44,141 bases of DNA. It comes from an uncultured Planctomycetota bacterium. Its GTDB lineage: Bacteria; Planctomycetota; Phycisphaerae; SM23-33. Below are positions 15,596-24,167 of this stretch, in pieces; positions within the stretch are counted from its first letter, which is position 1; each line of letters starts with the position of its first letter. The stretch lies in assembly GCA_903892515.1 (NCBI GenBank), contig CAITIS010000003.1, positions 1-44,141 of the forward strand. Direction: 5' to 3'. The notes beneath the pieces were generated by a model. The model saw only the letters and a program-made list of their open reading frames with translations. It made no database searches and was not told the origin of the DNA. Made by a program: the position numbers and the translations under genes.

Positions 15596-17605
15596 TCAAT
15601 ACGGCAGTTGAATAACCGACTTGGCCAGGAACACGACGCCCACCACAAACACGCTGATAAGTCCCATGCCGCAGGCAAACCCAGCCGCCACCACCGGCAC
15701 GTACTGTCTCCAGCGCAGCCCGAGCTTGCGCTCAAAGTAGTATCGTCCCAACAGCGCGCCGATAAACTGCGGAATGGCCACGTGAGGCAAGGTTTGGTTC
15801 AGCCCGCGAATCAGGCCGTAAATAAGCATCATCGGCAGGTTCAAAAGCGACATCACCGCGAACAGCACCACGCCAAATCCCGCCCCGATGCCGATCAGCG
15901 GCCACTTGAGCGCCCGCTCAAATTCCGTGAACCCGCCCAGCGTCGAAGAGTAGATCAGGCAACTATTAGCGGCCCCCAGCTCCCACATCATCTCGGCGTA
16001 GGGGTAGCGCGACGATGGGATCTCGGCCAGCGACCAGATGAAGTTCGAGAAGAACAGGCTGGCGATCAGCACCACCGGCAACAGCACGAGTTCAGCCTTC
16101 CAGATCGAGAAGAACTTCGTGCCCGTCAACTCCGAGACGCGGTACTGCACCGCCATCCACGAGTAATTCGCGAGTGGAATGGGCAAGAACCAGATGGCCA
16201 CGCCGCCGGTGTAGCCCGACAGAATGAACGCTGCCTCCCGCACCATGGGGATGTCCACGACCTGTCCGGCCATGCCCTCCATTCGCGTCGAGACGTAGGA
16301 GATGATCGGCGTGTACAGGAATCCGAAAATGACCAGCACGATCATCACGCCGCGATGCCAGTGAATCAGGTAGCCCGAAAGCAAAATGTAGATCAGCGTG
16401 GTAACGACGAAGGTCGCGATCACGATGGGCATTGGGATGTCGCCGCGGATCTTCCGCCGCTGGCGATCGGTCAGGCCGCCTTCGGAGAGGCCTCCCTGCT
16501 CGGCCAGTTCCCGAGCGGCCGCTCGGCGCTTCTTTATGCCGCGATACACCTGCCAGAAGCCCACCAGCGCGATGGCGATGGCGATGCCGATGGAAAAGCT
16601 GAAGTAAAAATCGATGTTGTTCTTAAAGAGCGTCCAGACCGTCTCGTCGTTGTGCTTCCAACTCGTGAGGATGTCGAGCTTGTACAGAATCGGGTTGGCG
16701 ATGATCGTCATGATCAGGGCGATGAAGCTGCCGACCATGGCAAAGAACGGCAGCACCATGCCCACGATCAGGTTCATCAGGTTCCAGTCCATTCCGGTCG
16801 CGACCGCCGGCAGGAAGTCCTGCGTGCGCTTGGTCCAATCCGAGAATGGAATCGGGAACAGGCTCACCGGCGTTTTCAGCAGCGCCCCTGTGATGATCGG
16901 CAGCCCGATGTACAGCACGCCGAAGACCAGGCCCAGCATGCCGCCAATGGAAAAGACCCGCCAGCGCCAGTTGTCCTCGTTGGCTTGGCGCTCATCCTGG
17001 CTTTGCTCAGCCAGGGCCATGATGCCCTGGGCGCCGATGGGGGCCATGGGAAAGGGCAGCTTCTCGATATCGCTGGTGACGCGGAACAGGCCATAGCCCA
17101 GGATCAGCGGGTTGATCCGGCTCATGACCATGCCGAAGACGAACAGCCCGATGGCCGGCACCCACTCCCACATGAAGAACGAGCGATGTTCCAGAACCTT
17201 CATGTCGGTTGGGGCAAACCACGACGGCACGCGCTGGGCCACACCCATGGCGTGAGCGGCCTGGCTTTGCACGAAGAACTGGTTCCACAGCAAGCCCTGG
17301 CCATACGGCGTGGCGGCCATGACGGCGCTGGCCATGTAGAACAGAATGTACAGTTCGGGCCTGGCCAGGTTGCGATGGGCGCGGCGAGCAACCTCGATGA
17401 ACAGGATCACCGTCACCCACTGGGCGGCCGGACCCACGCCCATGCCGGCCACCAGTTGCATGTACATGGCCCCGGGCACCATCAGCAGCGCGATGAAGAT
17501 CGCCCCTAAGAGCGAACTCCAGCGGAAGCCTTCCTCAAACGTGCCCGGAGGCAGCATGAGGTTTCGGTACTCTTCCAGCTCTTTGTCGTAATTCAACTTG
17601 GCCAT
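15596..17605 (-). CDS. OPT-like (oligopeptide transporter-like) multispanning membrane protein
   Basis: A 669-residue protein with about 14 hydrophobic segments. I chose ATG 17605, giving MAKLNYDKELEEYRNLMLPPG; AGGGA overlaps the stop of the preceding gene and lies 8 bases upstream. Features such as PMAPIGAQGIMAL, the polar loop ISYVSTRMEGMAGQ and a long central cytosolic loop (KKRRAAARELAEQGG...) resemble the planctomycete OPT/YSL-like 'peptide transporter' group. OPT proteins move peptides or metal chelates with protons. Substrate and direction here are unknown. It lies between the M28-FtsX fusion and the terminal ABC ATPase in the operon. Confidence 0.7.
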   Translation of the reverse strand: MAKLNYDKELEEYRNLMLPPGTFEEGFRWSSLLGAIFIALLMVPGAMYMQLVAGMGVGPAAQWVTVILFIEVARRAHRNLARPELYILFYMASAVMAATPYGQGLLWNQFFVQSQAAHAMGVAQRVPSWFAPTDMKVLEHRSFFMWEWVPAIGLFVFGMVMSRINPLILGYGLFRVTSDIEKLPFPMAPIGAQGIMALAEQSQDERQANEDNWRWRVFSIGGMLGLVFGVLYIGLPIITGALLKTPVSLFPIPFSDWTKRTQDFLPAVATGMDWNLMNLIVGMVLPFFAMVGSFIALIMTIIANPILYKLDILTSWKHNDETVWTLFKNNIDFYFSFSIGIAIAIALVGFWQVYRGIKKRRAAARELAEQGGLSEGGLTDRQRRKIRGDIPMPIVIATFVVTTLIYILLSGYLIHWHRGVMIVLVIFGFLYTPIISYVSTRMEGMAGQVVDIPMVREAAFILSGYTGGVAIWFLPIPLANYSWMAVQYRVSELTGTKFFSIWKAELVLLPVVLIASLFFSNFIWSLAEIPSSRYPYAEMMWELGAANSCLIYSSTLGGFTEFERALKWPLIGIGAGFGVVLFAVMSLLNLPMMLIYGLIRGLNQTLPHVAIPQFIGALLGRYYFERKLGLRWRQYVPVVAAGFACGMGLISVFVVGVVFLAKSVIQLPY

Positions 17606-17613
17606 GCGTGTCC

Positions 17614-20600
17614 CTACGCGCCGAACGTTTCCGGGTCGATTGTCTGGGTAGGCAGCTCGTTCCACTGTTGCAGCGTCTTCTGGCGGTACTTCTCCATGAT
17701 GTCAGGCCCCAGCGAGCGCCAGATCAGCAACTGCCGCCGCAACTCGCTGACGAATACCTTGTTGGATCGCTGCCAGTCGCCGCGGGTGCCCGACCGCCGT
17801 GCCAGCAGAATGCGAATCTCATCGATGCCTGCGATTTCGCTGGGCCTGGCCAGCAGCGCAAACTGCTGCGACACGCCCAGGTCAAACGGCGCCAGCGCCA
17901 CCTCGGCTTCCATACCCAGCATCTCCCGGCCATCCTGGCGGAAGATCCGCGTCCGTGAGGCCGTAAAGGTGCCCAAGGCCGTGTCGCTGTAATTGTCGAA
18001 GTGCTCCTTGAGAAAGCTCAGCACGCCGGTGATGTCGTAGGCCGACACCGTAAAGGGGAAGACGATGTCGTAGTGATCCTCGCGCGGTTTGGGTATTCGC
18101 CACTGCCGCTGAATGCCCGGGTTGGCCGAGCGCGAGGCCTTCAAGGCCGGGTATATCGTCGAGACCAGCACGGTGCCCATGACCACCAGCACGGTGACCA
18201 CGGCGTTGGTGGAGGAGTAGTTCATCGTGGGCACGGACAGCAGGCCCATGTACTCGCTCACGACGGCCATGCCGCGGGCGACAATCTGGCCCAACAGATA
18301 CCCGCCCATGCCGCCCACAACCGCGTACACGCCCGCCTCGGCAAAGAACAGGCTGGCCACGTGCGGCGGAGCCAGGCCCAACGCCGAGAACGCGTAGATT
18401 TCCTTCTCGCGGTCGCTGACCGAGCCGAGCATGGTGGCGAAAATAATCAGGCCGCCCAGCACGACGGGAATGACCAGGTCCTTCCACCCCGACGCCTCGG
18501 CCAGACTGGCGAAGATCAGCCGGCTGACGCCGCCGCCACTGCCAACGTAGGTCGGCAACTGCGTCATCGTGGAGATTTGCTGACCCATGCGGTCGAGTTC
18601 GGTCGGATCGGCCGGGTAGACGTTAAAGCTTACGACGCGCCCGCCCAACCGCTTGGCCATCGCCGAGGGCATGATCGCCACGCGTTCGGCCGCGAAGGTG
18701 ATGAACTGGGCCGACGCGCCTTCGGAATCAGCCGCCTTGCCGCTGGCAGCGCTGGACTCCTGCGAGTTGTACCCGCTGGCCGTGCCACCGCCGCTGGCGG
18801 CATAGTCCACCGGCAGCATGCTCGAACCTTCCAGCAGCCGGTAATTCGTGACCTTGCGGGTATCGATCACGCCCGCCAGCTTGCAGGCCAGGCCGTCGAG
18901 CAGCAGCGAATCGCCGACCTTGAGTTGCAGTTGCCGGGCAACCGAGTCGGCCAGGAAGATTCCGTCGTCCGCCAGCTTGTCGCTCTGCCCGCCCAGCACG
19001 TCCCTGAGTTCGCTCAGTTGGGCCAGGTCGCGCGAATCCAGGCCGATGGCGGCCGATAGCGACACGATCTTCTTGCCCGACGACTCGCAGACCAGCAGTT
19101 CGCGATTCACCCGTGCCGCAGCCCGGTTGACTTCAGCCTCCAAGGCCATAGGACTGACCCACAGCCGGGGCACGACGGTCGCCTGGCCGGCCAGATGGCC
19201 CTGCAGCGCGGCCACGACTTCGTCGCTGATCCGGCTCCAGAGCGGGCTGCGCACCATCACCCGCGGCGGCCCCGACAAAGGCCCCGCGCTCGTTCGCCGA
19301 TTGCCGTAGCTGGAGCTGAATGAGGCAAACGTCAGAATCGTAAACGTCAGCAGCACGACGGTAGTGGCCGTCAGCAGCGTGCGAATCGGCCGGCGACGCA
19401 TCGTCGAGATGCCCATGGCAATGGCTGCCGACATCGTGCTCAGCCGCGAAACGTCGGAGCTGTGAACCGAAGAGCCCAGGCCGCGCATTCGCCGGATTTC
19501 GGCTTCGAGCTTGCGCGACATGATGACCATGACCAGCCCCGATAGCAGGATGATGGCGAATGCCAGGAAGATGATGCTCGGCGTGGCCGCAATGCGAAAG
19601 GCCGGATTGACCGCGAAGAGCACCACGAAGGTTACCAGGAAGAAGAACACGAACCAGCCGATCTGGCGGTAAATGTACGGCGTGCCGACGATCAGGCGCT
19701 CCAGCGCGTAGGCAAACGGGATCGACAATAACAGCAGCAGCACAACGGCCACGACCAAGTCGTTGATGACCGCCAGCAGCGGGCGATACACTGCCCGGCT
19801 GATCGCCGCCGAAGCCGCTTCCTTGCCGGTTTGCTCGGACACGCGCGAGGCGTCCATGCCATCGGCCTTGGCGAGCAAGTCCCCCGCCGTCGAGTGCAGC
19901 AACTCCAGCGAGGGCTCGAGAATGTGATGCTCCTTTAGCATCGCCAGCCGGCCCGAGTTGAGATTGTGCAGGTCGTGCGCGGCAATGGCCGCCGCCGGCC
20001 AGTGGGCCAACGGATCCAGGCTGTAGCCCTTGCCCGTGATGCGGTCGTCCGCGGCGTTGTTGCCCAGCATGACCAAGCCAAGCGAGTTAAAGAGCTTGAT
20101 GTTGTTGATGTCGTTGCGGGCGAACAGGGTCAGAACGTTGCCGCTCTCGATGGAGAACGAACGGTCCTCGCTCAACGGCGAAGTCGAAGCGGCCTTGAGC
20201 TGCTGCGTGACAATGGCCCGGCGATCGTACCCGAAGCCCACGATGGTCATGCCCAGGCTCTGGCAGAGCGTGGTGGCGGCACTGGTCAACGGCGGCTGGG
20301 CATACGTGCTGCGCGTCGTGTTGACACGGTCGATGAGCCCGCGTTCATTCCACATGGCCGACCAGATCATCGGCGCCTTGTTGATCACGTAGCCATAGGC
20401 CGAGACCGCCGGCAGGTTGTACCGGCCGGTGGTGGCGACCTTGACCATGCAGAAGGGCTCGTACCCCGGTGGCAGCAGGTCCGTCCGCCACAACTCCATC
20501 TGCGGTGTGCCGCCATTGCTGATGAACTCCGGCGGCAGAATCGCCACAAAGGCCCCGCGGGCCGGCGTGTCGGCGCTGGCCGATGCGCTGGAGAGCATCA

Positions 20601-22914
20601 TCACCGATGGCCCCTGGTCCTTGCCATCGCTGAAACTGGACTCTACCATGGTGACCTCGGGGCCAAAGCTTTCCAGCGACAGCCGCGGGTCGTTCGCCAG
20701 GCCCAGCAGGAAACACTCCATCTCCTGGCGGGCCTGGATCATGTTTTCGACGTTCAATACCGGCACGCTCCGGCCGGCGCCGTCTGTCCGCGCCACCACG
20801 TCGCAGGGCTGGCCCTCGCGCGGGCGGCGGTCGAGCGGCGTCGTAAGCGCCAGGTTGTAGACGCCGAACGAGCCGGCGATGCAGCCGTTGTGTGCCACTC
20901 GGCCCGGCATGAACATGCGAATGTTGTATAGCATCTCCAGCGGGCGAGTTTCCAGGTTAGCCAACGGCCCGCTGTAGGCCATGACGCTAACATCGAAGCC
21001 CGGCGTCTGGTCCGCACAGACGTACAGTCCTGGTTTCAGGTCGCTCAGCTTGGCCTCGGCACCGTCGATGCGGCAGACGGCCCCGCCCTTGAGCTCCACA
21101 GTGAAGGGCTTATCGCTGGAATCACTGGGCTGGATCGTGAGCGTCGAGCCCTTGATCTCGGTAATTCGCCCGGTCGGGGCTGATTCGCGAATCGCGCGGA
21201 AAACGTTGTTGTACTGGCTCTGGTGATCGGACTGCCAATGGACGTTCTCCGAATCCTCGCCGTGGATGAACGTCCATGCCGGCGAACTGTCCGACAGATT
21301 GACGACCAGGTCCAGAACGATCATCTCGCGGTCGTCCCCGATGGCGTTGGCAATCGCCAGCGACTGCTGCATCCGCTGGAGTTCCTCCGCCAGTTCACGC
21401 TGACGTGCGGCCACCACGTCGCGCGCCTGGCGCAAGGCCACGTCGTAATACTTGCCGAGTTCGGCGCGGTCCACTTCTTCGCCGGGTTTGATCTTGAAGC
21501 CCGGGTCCAGCGGGTGCTGGCTGCTGAACAGCGCCCGCAGCACGTGATTCCACAGCCGGTCTTCCTCATCAATCGCGGCTATGTCAGCCCGAAGCTTCGC
21601 CAGCTTGGCCGTCAGTTCGACCAACTGCCCGGCGGAGTTGTCCGTAGGCTGCGTGGTTCCGTTGGGCTGCTCGCGGCGAAGTCCGTCAATGCCCGTGGCC
21701 ATGTCCATCTCTTGGACGCGCATGACCTGGAGCCGCTCGCGCAGGTCGCCGCTGAGGTTCTTGGCTTCGGCGCGGATGCGTTTGACCGCATCGTCATGGT
21801 TCGTCATGTGGCTGGCCAGGCCCGAGAAGATGTCCCCCTGCTCAAAGACCTTCCGGACGCTCTCGAGCCAGGACTGCTCGTCCTGGAGCATCTTCTGCCG
21901 GGCCCAGAGCGTGTCAAAGGGCAGGTTGTTGTCCTTGGCGATGTTGTACTGGCCCTTGATGCGGTACAGGTCACCGAAGAAAGCCCGCGCGCCGGCGTGG
22001 CTCTGCGCGTCGCCGTCGAAGAACGCGATGATCACGTCGCGTTTGGCCCGGTTGGCCTTGAAGTACTCCGCCAGTGACAACAGCGTGGCGCAATTGGCCG
22101 CCCCGCGGGCGCCCGGCGAAAGCTGCGGCACTTCCGAAAGGCTGTCCAACGCCGCGGACAACATGATGGCCTCGGAGCGGGGGAAGTTGAACTTGGCACC
22201 GCTGCCACGGATGACGCCGATGACGTTCCGGCCCTGGCGCATCTCCCACTGGCAGGCGCTCTTAATCGTTACCTCGTGCGGGGCGGTCTTGAAGCCGAAC
22301 TTCTCCGCCACGGCAGATGAAATGTAGTAGCGCGGCAGGAAGGCCGACATGTTCAGGTGATGGAACACGCTGTCTACCGGCTCGTCCTGGCCGATGAACA
22401 CCACGGCCTTGGCGCCCAGGGCAAAGGCCGTCAGCCAGTTCCGACCGGCTGAGAAGTCCAGCACCACGATGCGGGCCTTGGCGGATTCCTTGTAGTCCTC
22501 AAGCCGGCCCTGGCCGACATACAGCGTCCGGCCAGTCAGGCCTTCCTCGGGCGTAACACTGCCTTGAAAGAGATTTGGCCGCAGCGGCAGAACCTCGACG
22601 TCCTTGCCGTCGCAACTCATGCTGCACTGTGTGAAGTGACACAGCGGCACGGGGAAATTCTGGATGTAGACTTCGTCCACGCCCATCTGGCGCAGACGCT
22701 TCTCGACATACTGTGATGCCTTGAGCCCCTCGGGCGTGCCCGCGAGCCGGTGCGGCGCCGCGGTCAACTCGGCCAGGTCGGCCTGAAAGCTCGCGCCGAG
22801 GCTCGAAGACTTGGCAGCGGCGCTGGCAGCCTCGCCCGAGGGGGCGGACTGCGCCAACGCCTGCGTGGCCGACACCAGGCACAGGAGGAGCAATGTTCCA
22901 AACAGCTTACTCAT
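17614..22914 (-). CDS. Giant fusion: degenerate M28 peptidase domain + FtsX/MacB-type permease
   Basis: A 1766-residue protein starting at ATG 22914, which overlaps the stop of the upstream ATPase by 8 bp (ATGAGTAA), so translation is probably coupled. It has a signal peptide (MSKLFGTLLLLCLVSATQALA). Residues about 40-330 resemble an M28 aminopeptidase with a PA-like insertion. The zinc sites are altered: the HxD block reads SAALDS (253-258), the GADDN block reads GARGAAN (268-274) and the EE block reads FFDGDAQSHAGA (298-309). The domain is probably not a working metallopeptidase. A coiled segment follows (about 370-460), then a second domain, a membrane region with at least three helices from about 1090, and a FtsX-like permease module (VSDREKEIYAFSALGLAPPH and STIYPALKASRSA). 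About 140 soluble residues close the protein. It likely acts as the envelope-spanning permease of an ABC system. Confidence 0.8.
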   Translation of the reverse strand: MSKLFGTLLLLCLVSATQALAQSAPSGEAASAAAKSSSLGASFQADLAELTAAPHRLAGTPEGLKASQYVEKRLRQMGVDEVYIQNFPVPLCHFTQCSMSCDGKDVEVLPLRPNLFQGSVTPEEGLTGRTLYVGQGRLEDYKESAKARIVVLDFSAGRNWLTAFALGAKAVVFIGQDEPVDSVFHHLNMSAFLPRYYISSAVAEKFGFKTAPHEVTIKSACQWEMRQGRNVIGVIRGSGAKFNFPRSEAIMLSAALDSLSEVPQLSPGARGAANCATLLSLAEYFKANRAKRDVIIAFFDGDAQSHAGARAFFGDLYRIKGQYNIAKDNNLPFDTLWARQKMLQDEQSWLESVRKVFEQGDIFSGLASHMTNHDDAVKRIRAEAKNLSGDLRERLQVMRVQEMDMATGIDGLRREQPNGTTQPTDNSAGQLVELTAKLAKLRADIAAIDEEDRLWNHVLRALFSSQHPLDPGFKIKPGEEVDRAELGKYYDVALRQARDVVAARQRELAEELQRMQQSLAIANAIGDDREMIVLDLVVNLSDSSPAWTFIHGEDSENVHWQSDHQSQYNNVFRAIRESAPTGRITEIKGSTLTIQPSDSSDKPFTVELKGGAVCRIDGAEAKLSDLKPGLYVCADQTPGFDVSVMAYSGPLANLETRPLEMLYNIRMFMPGRVAHNGCIAGSFGVYNLALTTPLDRRPREGQPCDVVARTDGAGRSVPVLNVENMIQARQEMECFLLGLANDPRLSLESFGPEVTMVESSFSDGKDQGPSVMMLSSASASADTPARGAFVAILPPEFISNGGTPQMELWRTDLLPPGYEPFCMVKVATTGRYNLPAVSAYGYVINKAPMIWSAMWNERGLIDRVNTTRSTYAQPPLTSAATTLCQSLGMTIVGFGYDRRAIVTQQLKAASTSPLSEDRSFSIESGNVLTLFARNDINNIKLFNSLGLVMLGNNAADDRITGKGYSLDPLAHWPAAAIAAHDLHNLNSGRLAMLKEHHILEPSLELLHSTAGDLLAKADGMDASRVSEQTGKEAASAAISRAVYRPLLAVINDLVVAVVLLLLLSIPFAYALERLIVGTPYIYRQIGWFVFFFLVTFVVLFAVNPAFRIAATPSIIFLAFAIILLSGLVMVIMSRKLEAEIRRMRGLGSSVHSSDVSRLSTMSAAIAMGISTMRRRPIRTLLTATTVVLLTFTILTFASFSSSYGNRRTSAGPLSGPPRVMVRSPLWSRISDEVVAALQGHLAGQATVVPRLWVSPMALEAEVNRAAARVNRELLVCESSGKKIVSLSAAIGLDSRDLAQLSELRDVLGGQSDKLADDGIFLADSVARQLQLKVGDSLLLDGLACKLAGVIDTRKVTNYRLLEGSSMLPVDYAASGGGTASGYNSQESSAASGKAADSEGASAQFITFAAERVAIMPSAMAKRLGGRVVSFNVYPADPTELDRMGQQISTMTQLPTYVGSGGGVSRLIFASLAEASGWKDLVIPVVLGGLIIFATMLGSVSDREKEIYAFSALGLAPPHVASLFFAEAGVYAVVGGMGGYLLGQIVARGMAVVSEYMGLLSVPTMNYSSTNAVVTVLVVMGTVLVSTIYPALKASRSANPGIQRQWRIPKPREDHYDIVFPFTVSAYDITGVLSFLKEHFDNYSDTALGTFTASRTRIFRQDGREMLGMEAEVALAPFDLGVSQQFALLARPSEIAGIDEIRILLARRSGTRGDWQRSNKVFVSELRRQLLIWRSLGPDIMEKYRQKTLQQWNELPTQTIDPETFGA

Positions 22915-23683
22915 GCTCGTCTCCTCCGATGCCGCCGGTCTCGACGGTGACTTCGTCGCGCCGCGCCAGGCGCTGCACCTGCCCGTCGCGAATCCACATC
23001 ATGCGGTCGCAGATGTTCAACAGCCGGTGATCGTGCGTGGCGCAGATGATCGTCACGTTGCGTTCCGTGTTTAGCCGCTTGAGCAGGGCGTGGATCTCCG
23101 CCCCGGTCTTCAAATCCAGGTTGCCCGTTGGTTCGTCGCACAGCAGCACTTGCGGGTTGTTGGCCATCGAGCGGGCAATGGCCACCCGCTGCTGCTGGCC
23201 GCCGGACATCTCGATGGGCTTGTGGAACCAGCGTTCCTTCAGGCCCACCAGGTCAAGCAACGCCAGCCCGCGCTCGCGGGCTTCGTCGCTCTCCACGCCG
23301 GCAAAGGCCATCGGCACCGTAACGTTTTCCAAGGCGGTCATGTACTGCACCAGGTTGTATTGCTGGAAGATGTACCCGATCTTGCGGCAACGCAGGAAGG
23401 CCAACTCGACCGCGGAAAGCTGGGCGACGTCGACTTCGTCAATAAACACCCGGCCATGCGTGGGGCTGTCCAGCCCGCCGACCATGTTGAAAAACGTGCT
23501 CTTGCCCGAGCCCGACGGCCCCATGATGCATATGAATTCGCCGCGGTAAATTTCGACGCTCACGCCGCGCAGAGCCTGCGTCGTCACCTGCCCCATCTGG
23601 TAATGCTTCTGCAAACCGATGGTGCGGATGATAACGGGCTTGGTGCCACCTGCCGTGCTGGTTGTCGCAGTCGTTTCACTCAT
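22907..23683 (-). CDS. ABC transporter ATP-binding protein (LolD/MacB type)
   Basis: A 258-residue ATPase with Walker A GPSGSGKST, Q-loop GYIFQQYNL, signature MSGGQQQR, Walker B VLLCDEPTGNLD and H-loop CATHDH. The first 20 residues are a Thr-rich extension. ATG 23683 has AAAGGTG seven bases upstream. That ribosome site lies directly at the edge of the repeat bounding the GxxExxY element, so the insertion has left translation signals intact. The stop overlaps the start of the M28-FtsX fusion by 8 bp, which suggests that this ATPase drives the fused permease. Confidence 0.93.
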   Translation of the reverse strand: MSETTATTSTAGGTKPVIIRTIGLQKHYQMGQVTTQALRGVSVEIYRGEFICIMGPSGSGKSTFFNMVGGLDSPTHGRVFIDEVDVAQLSAVELAFLRCRKIGYIFQQYNLVQYMTALENVTVPMAFAGVESDEARERGLALLDLVGLKERWFHKPIEMSGGQQQRVAIARSMANNPQVLLCDEPTGNLDLKTGAEIHALLKRLNTERNVTIICATHDHRLLNICDRMMWIRDGQVQRLARRDEVTVETGGIGGDEHE

Positions 23684-23697
23684 CCAAAAACACCTTT

Positions 23698-23726
23698 AAC
23701 CGCCGAGAACGCAGAGAACGCCGAGG
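23698..23726 (+). repeat. Left inverted repeat of GxxExxY element
   Basis: AACCGCCGAGAACGC followed by AGAGAACGCCGAGG: three 9-bp units of the form CGCCGAGAA. It matches the minus-strand sequence at 24133-24103 at 26 of the first 28 positions. It lies between the GxxExxY gene and the ATPase. Confidence 0.8.
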
Positions 23727-23728
23727 AA

Positions 23729-24100
23729 TCAGAAACCAACTACAAGTCTTCGCAGACCATTCTTCAGACACTGGACATTGAAGTTAAGCAACAAGCCAAC
23801 CGACAGCCCCGACAGCCGTAGGTATGACAGCACCTGCGCTTCATGAACTGGCGCCAATTTGTCTACCGCCTTCAGTTCCACGACCACGCAATTCTCAACA
23901 AGCATGTCCATTCGATATCCGCAATCCAGCCTGACACCTCGGTAGACCACCGGCAGTTCCTTTTGTCGCTCCACCTTCAGTCCCTGCTGAACCAGTTCGT
24001 AAGCCAGGCACGCCTCATAGGCAGGCTCCAGCAAGCCCGGCCCAAGTTCCTTATGAACTGCGATGGCGGCACCAATGATCTTCGACGAGACTTCATCAAT
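23729..24100 (-). CDS. GxxExxY protein (PDDEXK_3 nuclease-like)
   Basis: About 123 residues. The hallmark GxxExxY occurs as GPGLLEPAYEACLAYEL, followed by a PDDEXK-like core (LDCGYRMDMLVENCVVVELKAV), where D, E and K could form the catalytic set. The start is uncertain: the family usually begins about 10 residues before IIGAAIAVHKELGPG, which here coincides with an ATT (24100) preceded by GAGAGGAC. A TTG at 24163 would read through the repeat. Biochemical function is unknown for the family. The gene is bounded by inverted 9-bp-periodic repeats and sits inside a transporter operon, so it looks like a mobile or recently inserted cassette and not a transporter component. Confidence 0.85.
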   Translation of the reverse strand: MDEVSSKIIGAAIAVHKELGPGLLEPAYEACLAYELVQQGLKVERQKELPVVYRGVRLDCGYRMDMLVENCVVVELKAVDKLAPVHEAQVLSYLRLSGLSVGLLLNFNVQCLKNGLRRLVVGF

Positions 24101-24102
24101 GT

Positions 24103-24133
24103 CCTCTCGGCGATCTCGGCGTTCTCGGCGGTT
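24103..24133 (-). repeat. Right inverted repeat of GxxExxY element
   Basis: Read on the minus strand, AACCGCCGAGAACGC then CGAGATCGCCGAGAGG, three 9-bp units. With the left copy it forms an inverted pair about 375 bp apart. It lies 35 bp downstream of the permease stop. Confidence 0.8.
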
Positions 24134-24167
24134 GAAGTCGTTCGAGGTCGAGCTGTCGGACAAGTCA

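Noticed and set aside
15608..17509. Long open frame on the plus strand, 633 codons, opposite the OPT-like gene
   Set aside because: Its translation is rich in His, Gln, Arg and Asp, with no family motif, and it mirrors the codon pattern of the real membrane protein on the other strand. It is a GC-rich shadow frame.
23698..24133. CRISPR-like array from the periodic repeats
   Set aside because: The repeats are 9-bp tandem units in two inverted blocks, without spacers or cas genes.
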